Assembly (NCBI GenBank): GCA_963793005.1
Contig: CAWBYP010000004.1
Location: forward strand, 434,001 to 498,000
DNA length: 64,000 nucleotides
DNA from: RPQJ01 sp963793005
GTDB lineage: Bacteria; Pseudomonadota; Gammaproteobacteria; Steroidobacterales; Steroidobacteraceae
Reading direction: 5' to 3'
This document shows, in pieces, positions 1 through 7,569 of this stretch. Every line of letters begins with the position of its first letter. The stretch's first letter is position 1. The notes under the pieces were generated by a model. That model searched no databases. It saw nothing but the letters and a program-made list of their open reading frames with translations, and had not been told where the DNA came from. A program made the position numbers and the translations under genes.

Positions 1-1
1 G

Positions 2-703
2 GACAAGCAACCCGCACCCACGGCATCCCCGTCGCTGCTCGATCGCGCGGAAGGCGCCGAGAAGCTATTCCTGTCGGGAAGGCGTCCAGGGGATGCCGAC
101 CTGGCGAGCGCGGTGCGATTCTTCCTCGAGTTTCTCCAGGCCTTCGAGAGTTTCCAGGCGACCCAGCCATGCGTGACCGTGTTCGGATCCTCGAGATTCG
201 GCGAGGACCATCCCCAATACGGGCTCGCCCGCGAGATCGGTTCGGCGCTTGCGAAGGCCGGCTACGCGGTCATGACCGGCGGCGGCTCGGGCATCATGGA
301 AGCTGCCAACCGGGGCGCGAAGGAAGCCGGCGGCGTGAGCCTTGGCTGCAACATCCAGTTGCCGCGCGAGCAGAAACCCAACCAGTACCTCGATCGGTTC
401 ATCCAGTTCGAGCATTTCTTTGCTCGCAAGGTGATGCTGGTCAAGTATTCGTGCGCTTTCATCGTCATGCCGGGCGGCTTTGGAACGCTGGATGAGGCCT
501 TTGAAATCGCGACTCTGATGCAGACCGGGAAGCTAGAGCACTTCCCCCTGATCGCAGTCGGGGGCAGCTTCTGGGACCACTTCGACAGGTTCGTGCGCGA
601 CGCGATGGTGGGGTGCGGAACGATCAGCGCCGACGAAACCCGCGTCATCCATCGCGCAGAGACCGCAGACGAGGTCGTTCGCCTGGTCCGCAACGGGGGG
701 TAG
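2..703 (+). CDS. LOG-family Rossmann-fold protein (TIGR00730-like), 5' end outside window
   Basis: The reading frame is open from base 2, so the true start probably lies upstream; an internal GTG at 113 is possible but would cut into the conserved N-terminal region. The protein shows a Rossmann-type 'GGGSGIMEAANRGA' nucleotide loop and the family signature PGGFGTLDE, the phosphate-binding and catalytic motif of LOG (cytokinin riboside 5'-monophosphate phosphoribohydrolase) proteins, often misannotated as lysine decarboxylases. Known members hydrolyse nucleoside 5'-monophosphates to free base and ribose phosphate in the cytoplasm. The stop codon runs directly into a REP-like palindrome. Family assignment is firm; the substrate in this organism is not known. 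Confidence 0.85.
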   Translation, partial: DKQPAPTASPSLLDRAEGAEKLFLSGRRPGDADLASAVRFFLEFLQAFESFQATQPCVTVFGSSRFGEDHPQYGLAREIGSALAKAGYAVMTGGGSGIMEAANRGAKEAGGVSLGCNIQLPREQKPNQYLDRFIQFEHFFARKVMLVKYSCAFIVMPGGFGTLDEAFEIATLMQTGKLEHFPLIAVGGSFWDHFDRFVRDAMVGCGTISADETRVIHRAETADEVVRLVRNGG

Positions 704-748
704 GGGACATTCTCCTTTCTTTGACGAAAGAAAAAGGAGAATGTCCCC
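703..748. repeat. REP-like palindrome A (GGGGACATTCTCC type), copy 1
   Basis: A near-perfect inverted repeat: GGGGACATTCTCCTTT... pairs with ...AAAGGAGAATGTCCCC across a short loop. It starts on the last base of the preceding stop codon. The same arms recur at 14822-14867 and 51065-51110. It sits between convergent genes and could also act as a transcription terminator. Confidence 0.8.
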
Positions 749-761
749 TGCTCCGAAATTC

Positions 762-774
762 GGTGCCAGGCACC
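762..774. repeat. REP-like palindrome B (GGTGCCAGGCACC), copy 1
   Basis: Perfect short palindrome followed by a T-run (TATTTTTCG). Its last base is the first base (774) of the complement of the ankyrin gene's stop codon. The same motif followed by five or more T is found at 14794-14806 and 35401-35413, and at the first two sites it lies next to palindrome A, suggesting one composite element. Confidence 0.7.
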
Positions 775-2681
775 TATTTTTCGATCATCGCGACGATGCT
801 GTCGAAATTGCGCGCCCTGGCTGCGTCGGCGGCGGCCACGCCGTCGCGATTGCGCAGCTTGCGGCTCGCGCCCGCGTCGAGCAGCGCGTGGACTGTCTCG
901 GAGCTTCCCGACAGGCTGGCCAGGATCAGCGAAGTGTCGCCCAGGCGATTCTGGGCATTCACGTCGGAACCTCCGACCAGCAGGCGCCGCACGGCGCTGG
1001 CCTGGCCCGCGGCCGCTGCCAGCATTAGCGGAGTATTACCGGCTCGCGTGCGCGACGAGACGCTCGCGCCTGAGGCGACCAGTCGATCGACCACGGCCGT
1101 GTGTCCCCGCGCAGATGCACATGACAGCGGCGTGACGCCATCCCGATCGGAGGCGTCGACGGTAGCGCCGGCCTTGACCAGCACCGGCACTGTCGCGGCC
1201 GCGTCGCCACAGGCGGCCAGCCAGAGTGCGCTCCTTGCCGACGAATCGATCGCGGATGGCAACGCCCCGGCGCCGAGCAGTGCGGCGACAATTTCGGCGT
1301 CGTCACGCGCCGCCGCGAGCATCAACGGTGTCGTTCCCGCCGGCCCGCTGGAATTTGCGTCGGCGCCGGCTTCAAGCAACAGGCGTACCACCGGCTGGTC
1401 ACTGCCGGAAACGGCGACCAGCAGGGGCGGACGCTCACCGGCAGCGTGTGCGTTCGGGTCCGCTCCGTGCCGCAGCAGGACCTTGACCAGGGCCGGATTG
1501 CGGCTCCGCACCGCCACACCGAGCGGTGTGTCGCCCTGCGCGTCCGCCCTGGAAACGTCCGCGCCCGCATCCAGCAGCAATGCCGCGGTGCTCGAGGAAC
1601 CCGCGGCAATCGCCACCATCAGTGCCGTCTGTCCGCCCGGCGCAGCAGCATTCGGGTCGGCCCCTCGAGCCAGCAGGTCGCGCAGCCGCTCCGGGTCCTT
1701 GCGGCTCGCGGCAACGACCACGTCCGGCCAACCCGCGTAGGCATCGCTGGCTGCTCGCGGCATCTCTTTCGCCGATCCGGCCGACGCGCTCGCCAATACA
1801 CGCACCGGCGCGGATCCGGCGGCCTGGAGGTCGTGCGCCTGCTGCAGGCGGCCACTGCGGACCGCGTAGGCAAGTGCCGTATTTCCCGAGCGATCCGCAG
1901 CCGTGACGCTCGCCTTCGCCCGCAACAGGATGTCGCAGGTATCCGGTCGTTCCGCGGCGCAGGCCAGCATCAGTGGCGTTACACCATATTCATCGGTCGC
2001 CTCGACCCTGGCGCCGCGAGCGAGCAGCAGCGCGACTGCCTGCGCCGCGCCCGCTTCAGCGGCATGGTGCAGCGACGTTCGACCGAATCCGTCGGCGGCA
2101 TCCACACGCTGGGATGTGGCCAGCAGCGACAGCGTCGAGACATCGTCGCGCCGCGCGGCGCGCCACATTTCGACCTGCCGTGATTGCTCGTCTGCCAGTG
2201 AATCCTGGACGCGAAACTCCAGCGGCAGGACGCCACGCTGCAGCATGTCGCTCGCCGCCGGATCGCCGAGTTCGGCCGCGCGCGCAAGCCAGCGTCGCGC
2301 GGCTTCGGCATCGCGCAGGTCGCCGGTCGAAGCCATTGCCGACAGCGCAAGCGCCGCCCTCGCCTGCCCATTGCGCGCGGCCGACTCGAACATCGCCTGC
2401 GCACGTTGCCGGTCTGGCTGCGGCAGCAGGTCCGACAGCAACAGCGTGCCGAGCAGGTACTGCGCGTCGGCATTGTTCCGCGCCGCCTGCTCCGACAGCA
2501 ACTGTGCCGCAGCACTGTAGTTCTTGACCCGGATTGCGGCCTTGGCAGGTTCCAGCGTGTCGGCCTGGACTGCAGCCTGCGTCTCGACGACCTGGCCCGC
2601 CGTTGCCGGCTGATGCGCGAGAACCAGCAGCGCCGGGATACAGGCCACGGTGAACGCGCGCAGGCGGTCAAGCGGTCCCAA
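774..2681 (-). CDS. Secreted ankyrin-repeat protein with N-terminal Sel1-like repeats
   Basis: A TTG start at 2681 is chosen because GGTGGAG lies seven bases upstream and the frame then gives a good signal peptide (hydrophobic core AFTVACIPALLVLAH, about residues 9-24). The 635-residue product has Sel1-like helical repeats (about residues 50-150), then about twelve ankyrin repeats running to the C-terminus with recurring 'G.TPLMLA' and 'LL.aGAdvn' signatures. Ankyrin arrays bind proteins; in the periplasm such proteins are often linked to oxidative-stress or cytochrome functions, but no partner is visible. The start overlaps the end of the FAD/ferredoxin gene by 14 bases, so the two are translationally coupled and divergent from the multihaem cytochrome operon. 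Confidence 0.85.
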   Translation of the reverse strand: MGPLDRLRAFTVACIPALLVLAHQPATAGQVVETQAAVQADTLEPAKAAIRVKNYSAAAQLLSEQAARNNADAQYLLGTLLLSDLLPQPDRQRAQAMFESAARNGQARAALALSAMASTGDLRDAEAARRWLARAAELGDPAASDMLQRGVLPLEFRVQDSLADEQSRQVEMWRAARRDDVSTLSLLATSQRVDAADGFGRTSLHHAAEAGAAQAVALLLARGARVEATDEYGVTPLMLACAAERPDTCDILLRAKASVTAADRSGNTALAYAVRSGRLQQAHDLQAAGSAPVRVLASASAGSAKEMPRAASDAYAGWPDVVVAASRKDPERLRDLLARGADPNAAAPGGQTALMVAIAAGSSSTAALLLDAGADVSRADAQGDTPLGVAVRSRNPALVKVLLRHGADPNAHAAGERPPLLVAVSGSDQPVVRLLLEAGADANSSGPAGTTPLMLAAARDDAEIVAALLGAGALPSAIDSSARSALWLAACGDAAATVPVLVKAGATVDASDRDGVTPLSCASARGHTAVVDRLVASGASVSSRTRAGNTPLMLAAAAGQASAVRRLLVGGSDVNAQNRLGDTSLILASLSGSSETVHALLDAGASRKLRNRDGVAAADAARARNFDSIVAMIEK

Positions 2682-3975
2682 ACTTGGTCTCCACCTGGAC
2701 GCCGATTCCACGCAGGAAGTCTGATGGGAGGATGCCGCCGGCGCTGACGATGACGGCGTCGTTCGGCAATTCGACGCCGCGCCCGTCAATGTCGAGAACC
2801 ACCCGATCCTCGGCAATGTGGCGAACTTCGGACTTGAACAGCTGCTTCAGCCGGCCCACGCGCTCGGCGGCAGCGACCCGCTCGCGATTGGCTGGCTTCG
2901 CGCGGGAGAATGCCTCGCCGCGGTAGGACAGGGTCACCGACTGCGCGCCATTCTCAGCGATGCTGGCCGCCGCTTCCAGCGCGCTGTCGCCACCCCCGAC
3001 CACGAGCACGCGCTGCCCCGAGTACTGCTCGGGATCGATGAGACGGTAGACGACCTTCGGCAGGTCTTCGCCGGGGACATTGAGCTTTCGCGGTGTGCCA
3101 CGACGACCGATCGCCAGCAGCACGTTTGCCGTCCGGTATTCGCTCCTGGTCGTGCGCACGACAAAGCCGTTGCCTTGCTTCGTGATTGCCTCGACTCGCT
3201 CGCGATAATTGATCTTGATCCCGGTCTTCTTCTCCACCTCGCGCCAGAAGTCGAGCAGCGCTTCCTTGGCCGTATGGCCAAAGCGCATCTTGCCGACCAG
3301 TGGCAGGGTCACCGGCGAGGTCATCACGAGTTTCGCGCGCGGATACTGGAAGACGCTTCCGCCCAGCGACTCCTGTTCGATCGTGGCGCACTTCATTCCG
3401 TGCGACATCGCAGTCAGCGACGCCGCGAAGCCGGCCGGCCCTGCCCCGACGATCACCAGGTCCAGCCCGTCGCCGCGGCTGCGCCGTCGACGGTGGATCG
3501 CATCGACTGCCTGGCGGCCCTGGGAGAGCGCGTTGCGGATGAGCCCCATCCCGCCGAGTTCGCCTGCGATGTAGATACCCGGGACCGAGGTCTCGAAGTC
3601 CGCGCCCAGCAGCGGAATATCCACCCCGCGCTTCGCGGAACCGAACACGAGCGTGATGGCGTCGGCCGGGCACGCACTGCGACAGGCGCCATGGCCAATG
3701 CAGTCCGAAGGACTGATCAGTTGCGCCTTGTTTCCGATCAAGCCGAGCACATGGTGTTCGGGCTGCTCCGGGCAGGCCTTCACGCACGATCCGCAGCCTA
3801 TGCAGCGCAGCGGGTCGATCACCGGATGCAGCGACGCTGGTTCGGCCAGCCCGTCGGCAACCGCCCGCTCTCGCACGGCGACGTGCGTGCGCTCGGCACG
3901 CTGGCGGCGGCCCAGGTACCAGCCCCAGATGACCGCCAGCGGCGCCCCGTACACGAGCAGTAGTGCGTAATCCAT
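2668..3975 (-). CDS. Membrane-anchored ferredoxin / FAD-NAD(P)H oxidoreductase
   Basis: 435 residues. An N-terminal hydrophobic segment (about residues 4-21) is followed by an arginine-rich stretch, then two ferredoxin-type cluster motifs: Cys58-61-64-68 is canonical, while the second (Cys92, Cys98, Cys102) has His95 where the second cysteine should be. From about residue 173 a flavoprotein disulfide-reductase-like domain follows (LVIVGAGPAGFAAS for FAD, LVVGGGDSALEAA for NAD(P)H). The redox-active CxxC of thioredoxin reductase is missing, so it is not a thioredoxin reductase; the fold resembles YpdA-type flavoproteins. It probably moves electrons between NAD(P)H and a membrane or periplasmic acceptor. 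It is transcribed away from the cytochrome operon with a 189-base shared upstream region. Confidence 0.85.
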   Translation of the reverse strand: MDYALLLVYGAPLAVIWGWYLGRRQRAERTHVAVRERAVADGLAEPASLHPVIDPLRCIGCGSCVKACPEQPEHHVLGLIGNKAQLISPSDCIGHGACRSACPADAITLVFGSAKRGVDIPLLGADFETSVPGIYIAGELGGMGLIRNALSQGRQAVDAIHRRRRSRGDGLDLVIVGAGPAGFAASLTAMSHGMKCATIEQESLGGSVFQYPRAKLVMTSPVTLPLVGKMRFGHTAKEALLDFWREVEKKTGIKINYRERVEAITKQGNGFVVRTTRSEYRTANVLLAIGRRGTPRKLNVPGEDLPKVVYRLIDPEQYSGQRVLVVGGGDSALEAAASIAENGAQSVTLSYRGEAFSRAKPANRERVAAAERVGRLKQLFKSEVRHIAEDRVVLDIDGRGVELPNDAVIVSAGGILPSDFLRGIGVQVETKFGTA

Positions 3976-4164
3976 GACGCCCCGACTCTAGCCGAGTCCG
4001 CTGCCCGCAATCATCGCCGATAGTCGCCAAATGAGAATTGCCGCTCACCAATGCTGCCGCGTGTCACAAATCCGGAAGTTGGCCGCCCTTACCAAGTGCA
4101 CCGGCCTCGCCGGATAAGTAGCCTCGGCCCAAGTAGAAGAACAGCAGGTCGGGAGAAGTTCACC
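3976..4164. promoter_or_regulatory. Shared divergent upstream region
   Basis: This 189-base gap separates the FAD/ferredoxin gene (minus) from the cytochrome operon (plus) and must hold promoters for both. I see no convincing -35/-10 pair, sigma-54 site or operator palindrome. A ribosome-binding site GGGAGAAG lies at about 4151-4158, just before the ATG at 4165. Confidence 0.4.
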
Positions 4165-4995
4165 ATGTCCGCAGGTGTCATAACGTCGAGTACGCGCAAC
4201 GGATTCGTCCTCGGACTGTCCGTCGGCCTCATGCTCGCGTCGGCGTTCTTCATCCTGAAGCCGGACATGCCGGTAGCAGCGCTCGAGACGGCAGGCACGC
4301 CGGTCCCGGCTGCATCTTCCGCATCGATGCCTGCTTCGATGGCCGGGCCAGTGGCCGGAACCGACGCCGGGTCGATGGAAGCTGCCACTCTGGCGCTCAA
4401 GACCCGGCTCGCAACCCAGGGTGGCTCCGACGAGCAGTGGGAGTTGCTGGCACAGTCCTACGATTTCCTCGGGCGCGGTGAAGAGGCAGGACTCGCTCGT
4501 GAGCACACGACGGCGTCGGATGGTGACCTGCGCGACGCGGTCGCTGCCAGCGCGATGCTGCTCGCCGGATCGAATCGCCCGACCGCCGCTGGCCAGGCGC
4601 TGAAGGCCACGCCGAGCCATGCCGAGACCCTGATTGCCAGCGCGGAGAAGCACCGCCGCGATCGCCAGTTCGAGCAGGCGTGTGCCGCCTATGCCGAGGC
4701 CGCCGACCTTGGCGCCATGAGCGCCGACAACTGGGCCGACTACGCCGACGCGCAGGCGTCCATGGCTGGCCATCTGGCCGGCGAACCCGAGAAAGCGCTG
4801 GCGCAGGCGCTGGCGCTCGAGCCCCGGCACACCAAGGCGCTGTGGCTGAAGGCGAGCCTCGCCTACGAGCAACGCCGTTACGACGACGCCCTGGCGACCT
4901 GGCGGCAGCTGCTCGCCCTCGTGCCGCCCGACTCGTCGGACGCCCGCATCGTCGAGGCGAACATCGCCGAAGCGACCCGCCTCGCGAACGGTTGA
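4165..4995 (+). CDS. Membrane-anchored TPR protein, CcmI/NrfG-like
   Basis: Start chosen at ATG 4165, preceded by GGGAGAAG; the frame is open further upstream but without a ribosome-binding site. The 276-residue product has one N-terminal membrane segment (NGFVLGLSVGLMLASAFFIL), an alanine/proline-rich linker, then tetratricopeptide repeats whose pattern (SDEQWELLAQSYDFLGR; LALEPRHTKALWLKASLAY) matches the TPR domains of CcmI/CycH and NrfG. Those proteins hold apocytochrome c for haem attachment in the periplasm. As first gene of an operon encoding two giant multihaem cytochromes, a dedicated apocytochrome chaperone is the most economical role (inference). It ends nine bases before the next start. 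Confidence 0.8.
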   Translation: MSAGVITSSTRNGFVLGLSVGLMLASAFFILKPDMPVAALETAGTPVPAASSASMPASMAGPVAGTDAGSMEAATLALKTRLATQGGSDEQWELLAQSYDFLGRGEEAGLAREHTTASDGDLRDAVAASAMLLAGSNRPTAAGQALKATPSHAETLIASAEKHRRDRQFEQACAAYAEAADLGAMSADNWADYADAQASMAGHLAGEPEKALAQALALEPRHTKALWLKASLAYEQRRYDDALATWRQLLALVPPDSSDARIVEANIAEATRLANG

Positions 4996-5004
4996 GAGCT
5001 GTCA

Positions 5005-5979
5005 ATGAACGCCCGACTGGATCGCATTCAGATCGACCCGGCAGATGCCGGCGTCCCGGCTGCCGCAACGACGGTGCTGCGTCCAAGGCTGGCAGCCGCA
5101 AATCCACCCGCGGCCGCCGCGAAGCCCGCCTCCACGAGCCCGCTCCACCGCAGGCTGCTGAAGCCCGAGTGGCTGATGCTGGTCGCGACGGCCGCACTCC
5201 TGTTCTGGGGCTACCGTTTCCCGACGGAGCAGTACATCACGCCGCAGACCGGCGCGGGCTATGCGCTGGGCATCATCGGCGGATCGGCAATGCTGCTGTT
5301 GCTGGTCTACCCGCTGCGCAAGCGGGTCCGCGCGCTCGGCTTCCTCGGCACCACCAAGCACTGGTTCCAGACCCACATGGTGCTCGGCGTCGTCGGTCCC
5401 GTGCTGATTCTTTTTCACTCCAACTTCAGCCTCGGCGCCACCAACAGCAACGTGGCACTGGCCTGCATGCTGGTCGTCTCCGGCAGCGGGTTGTTCGGCC
5501 GATACTTCTACACGCGCATCCATCACGGCCTGCACGGACGCCGCGCCAGCCTGGCGGAACTGCGCGAATACGCCGAAAGGCTGCGCTGGGTTACGACGAA
5601 CGTGGAGTTCCTCCCGGACCTGGTGGTCCGGATCGAGTCCGAGGAGCACTCCATCGTCGAACGTTGCGAACGGCTTCCCCAGCTGGCGCGTCCGCCGGTC
5701 TGCGCGGCATCCGCCGCGCTCGCGCGACGTCGATTGAGACGCTACGTGCGCGAATCGCTGAAGACTGCGGCCCTGGCGAAGATCGGCGATGCCCGGAAGC
5801 ACAGCCTGCTGGAGACCGCAACCGGCTACATCGACGATCGCCTCACCGCGACTCGCCGTGTCGTGGAATTCGCGTCGTTCGAGCGCCTCTTCTCGCTCTG
5901 GCATGCGCTGCACATGCCACTGTTCCTGATGCTGCTGATCGCAGGCGTAGTGCACGTCATTGCCGTGCACGTCTACTGA
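5005..5979 (+). CDS. Polytopic membrane protein with di-haem cytochrome b pattern
   Basis: 324 residues, about five membrane helices (approx. 56-70, 85-103, 123-139, 149-168, 297-322) after a proline/alanine-rich cytoplasmic N-terminus, with a basic helical insert at about 175-290. Two helices carry histidine pairs spaced as in cytochrome b: His124 and His138, and His303 and His317 (both H-x13-H), enough to ligate two b haems through pairs of helices; His119, His173, His174, His300 and His322 are extra candidates. I recognise no named family. A quinol-oxidising or quinone-reducing module feeding the downstream c-type cytochromes is the likely role (inference). Confidence 0.7.
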   Translation: MNARLDRIQIDPADAGVPAAATTVLRPRLAAANPPAAAAKPASTSPLHRRLLKPEWLMLVATAALLFWGYRFPTEQYITPQTGAGYALGIIGGSAMLLLLVYPLRKRVRALGFLGTTKHWFQTHMVLGVVGPVLILFHSNFSLGATNSNVALACMLVVSGSGLFGRYFYTRIHHGLHGRRASLAELREYAERLRWVTTNVEFLPDLVVRIESEEHSIVERCERLPQLARPPVCAASAALARRRLRRYVRESLKTAALAKIGDARKHSLLETATGYIDDRLTATRRVVEFASFERLFSLWHALHMPLFLMLLIAGVVHVIAVHVY

Positions 5980-5996
5980 GCCGGTACCGGACGCGG

Positions 5997-7559
5997 ATGG
6001 GAAATGTGCGCCCCCTGCCCGCAATGGTGCTGGTAATGCTGGCGCAGCTTTTTTCGCACGGCGCGACTGCGGCCAGCATAGAGACGCTGCTCATGCCGGG
6101 TAAGCTCACGAACGCACACGCGAAGCTCGAGGCGGAGTGTTCCCAGTGCCACGATCGCGCCGACCGCAATCGCCAGGCCGCACTGTGCATGGCCTGCCAC
6201 AAGGAAGTCGCGGCGGATGTCCGGGGGCACACAGGCTTTCACGGCCGCCTGCCCGAAATCGACACGGCGCAGTGCAAGGCCTGCCACTCCGAGCACCAGG
6301 GGCGTGACGCGGACATCGTCAAGCTCAGCCGGCCGGCGTTCGATCACTCGCGGACTGACTTTCCGCTGGCTGGTGCTCATGCGGCGGCCGCCTGCGATAC
6401 CTGCCACAAGCCCGGGCAGAAATTCCGTGAGGCGCGATCCGGTTGCGTCGACTGCCACAAGGCCGACGACCCGCATGGCGGCAAGTTCGACTCTGCCTGC
6501 GGCAACTGCCACGAGCCTTCGACCTGGGCACGCGCCCGCTTCGACCACGACAAGACACGGTTCGCGCTGCGTGACGCACACCGCGACGTCACCTGTGCCG
6601 CCTGCCACGCCGGCAACCGTTACTCGGGAACTCCTTCGGCATGCGCGTCCTGCCACTCCCCGGATGACGTGCACCGCGGCGCCAGGGGGCCCGACTGCGC
6701 GAGCTGTCACACCACGGCCGCGTGGAAGACCTCGAAGTTCGACCACGCGAAAGAAACTCGCTTCCCGTTGACCGGGGCCCACGCAGCACTGACCTGCCAG
6801 GGGTGCCACAAGACGCCGAACATGAAGGACCCGCTGCCGCGCGATTGCGCAGGCTGCCATCGATCCGACGATGCGCACGCGACCCGCTTCGGGGCCGCCT
6901 GCGAAAATTGCCACGGCACGTCCGCCTGGAAGCCGTCGACCTTCGATCACCAGCGTGACGGTCAGTTCCAGCTGGTGGGCCGCCACACCGCGCTCAGCTG
7001 CAACTCATGCCATACGGCGGTGATTGCACAGCAGAAGCTCGGCACCGACTGCAATGCCTGCCACCGCACCAGCGACGCACACGCGGGCAGGCTCGGCACA
7101 GACTGCGCTGCCTGCCATGGCGTCGATGGCTGGCGCAAGGACGTGGTCTTCGATCACGACCTTACCCGGTTTCCGCTGGTCGGCCTGCACGTGGTGGTCC
7201 CCTGCCACGCCTGCCACATGTCGCCGGCGTTCAAGGGCGTCGCCACCGACTGCAATGGCTGCCACCAGCGCGACGACCGGCACAAGGGTGCGCTCGGCAA
7301 GGACTGCGAGGCCTGCCACTCGCCAAACGGCTGGGGTCTCTGGCAGTTCGATCACGGCAAGGCGACTGAATTCGCGCTCACCGGCGCACACGCCAAGGTC
7401 GCCTGCTCAGGCTGCCACAGGCAGCCGGCCGACCAGGTGAAGCTGGGCAAGGACTGCGACGCCTGCCATTCGAAGGACGATGTCCACCTCGGGCAATACG
7501 GCCGCCAGTGCCAGCGATGCCACGTGACCACGAGCTTCAAGGGCGCACGGCTGCAGTAG
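5997..7559 (+). CDS. Periplasmic 21-haem cytochrome c
   Basis: ATG at 5997, 17 bases after the previous stop; the frame is open far upstream but the signal peptide (LPAMVLVMLAQLFSHGATAA) fixes the start. The 520-residue protein contains 21 CxxCH haem-attachment motifs, about one per 25 residues, with no other domain. The motifs fall into about seven repeats of roughly 65 residues with three haems each, following the pattern CxxCH..DD.H.G..G..CxxCH...W....FDH...F.L.GAH....CxxCH, reminiscent of tri-haem c7 modules. Conserved extra histidines (FDH, GAH, D.H) can supply distal ligands for bis-His haems. It likely shuttles electrons across the periplasm between the membrane b-type protein and the 58-haem partner. 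Confidence 0.92.
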   Translation: MGNVRPLPAMVLVMLAQLFSHGATAASIETLLMPGKLTNAHAKLEAECSQCHDRADRNRQAALCMACHKEVAADVRGHTGFHGRLPEIDTAQCKACHSEHQGRDADIVKLSRPAFDHSRTDFPLAGAHAAAACDTCHKPGQKFREARSGCVDCHKADDPHGGKFDSACGNCHEPSTWARARFDHDKTRFALRDAHRDVTCAACHAGNRYSGTPSACASCHSPDDVHRGARGPDCASCHTTAAWKTSKFDHAKETRFPLTGAHAALTCQGCHKTPNMKDPLPRDCAGCHRSDDAHATRFGAACENCHGTSAWKPSTFDHQRDGQFQLVGRHTALSCNSCHTAVIAQQKLGTDCNACHRTSDAHAGRLGTDCAACHGVDGWRKDVVFDHDLTRFPLVGLHVVVPCHACHMSPAFKGVATDCNGCHQRDDRHKGALGKDCEACHSPNGWGLWQFDHGKATEFALTGAHAKVACSGCHRQPADQVKLGKDCDACHSKDDVHLGQYGRQCQRCHVTTSFKGARLQ

Positions 7560-7569
7560 GCGCGAAACC

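Noticed and set aside
613..2816. Plus-strand open frame 613-1740 opposite the ankyrin gene
   Set aside because: Ser/Ala/Arg-rich translation without domains, antisense to strongly patterned ankyrin repeats; shadow.
2668..3975. Thioredoxin reductase
   Set aside because: No CxxC redox motif; two ferredoxin clusters and a membrane anchor instead.
3976..4164. Possible sigma-54 promoter (TTGGCC...AAGTGCA)
   Set aside because: The GG and GC elements are 15 rather than 10 bases apart, so it does not fit the -24/-12 consensus.
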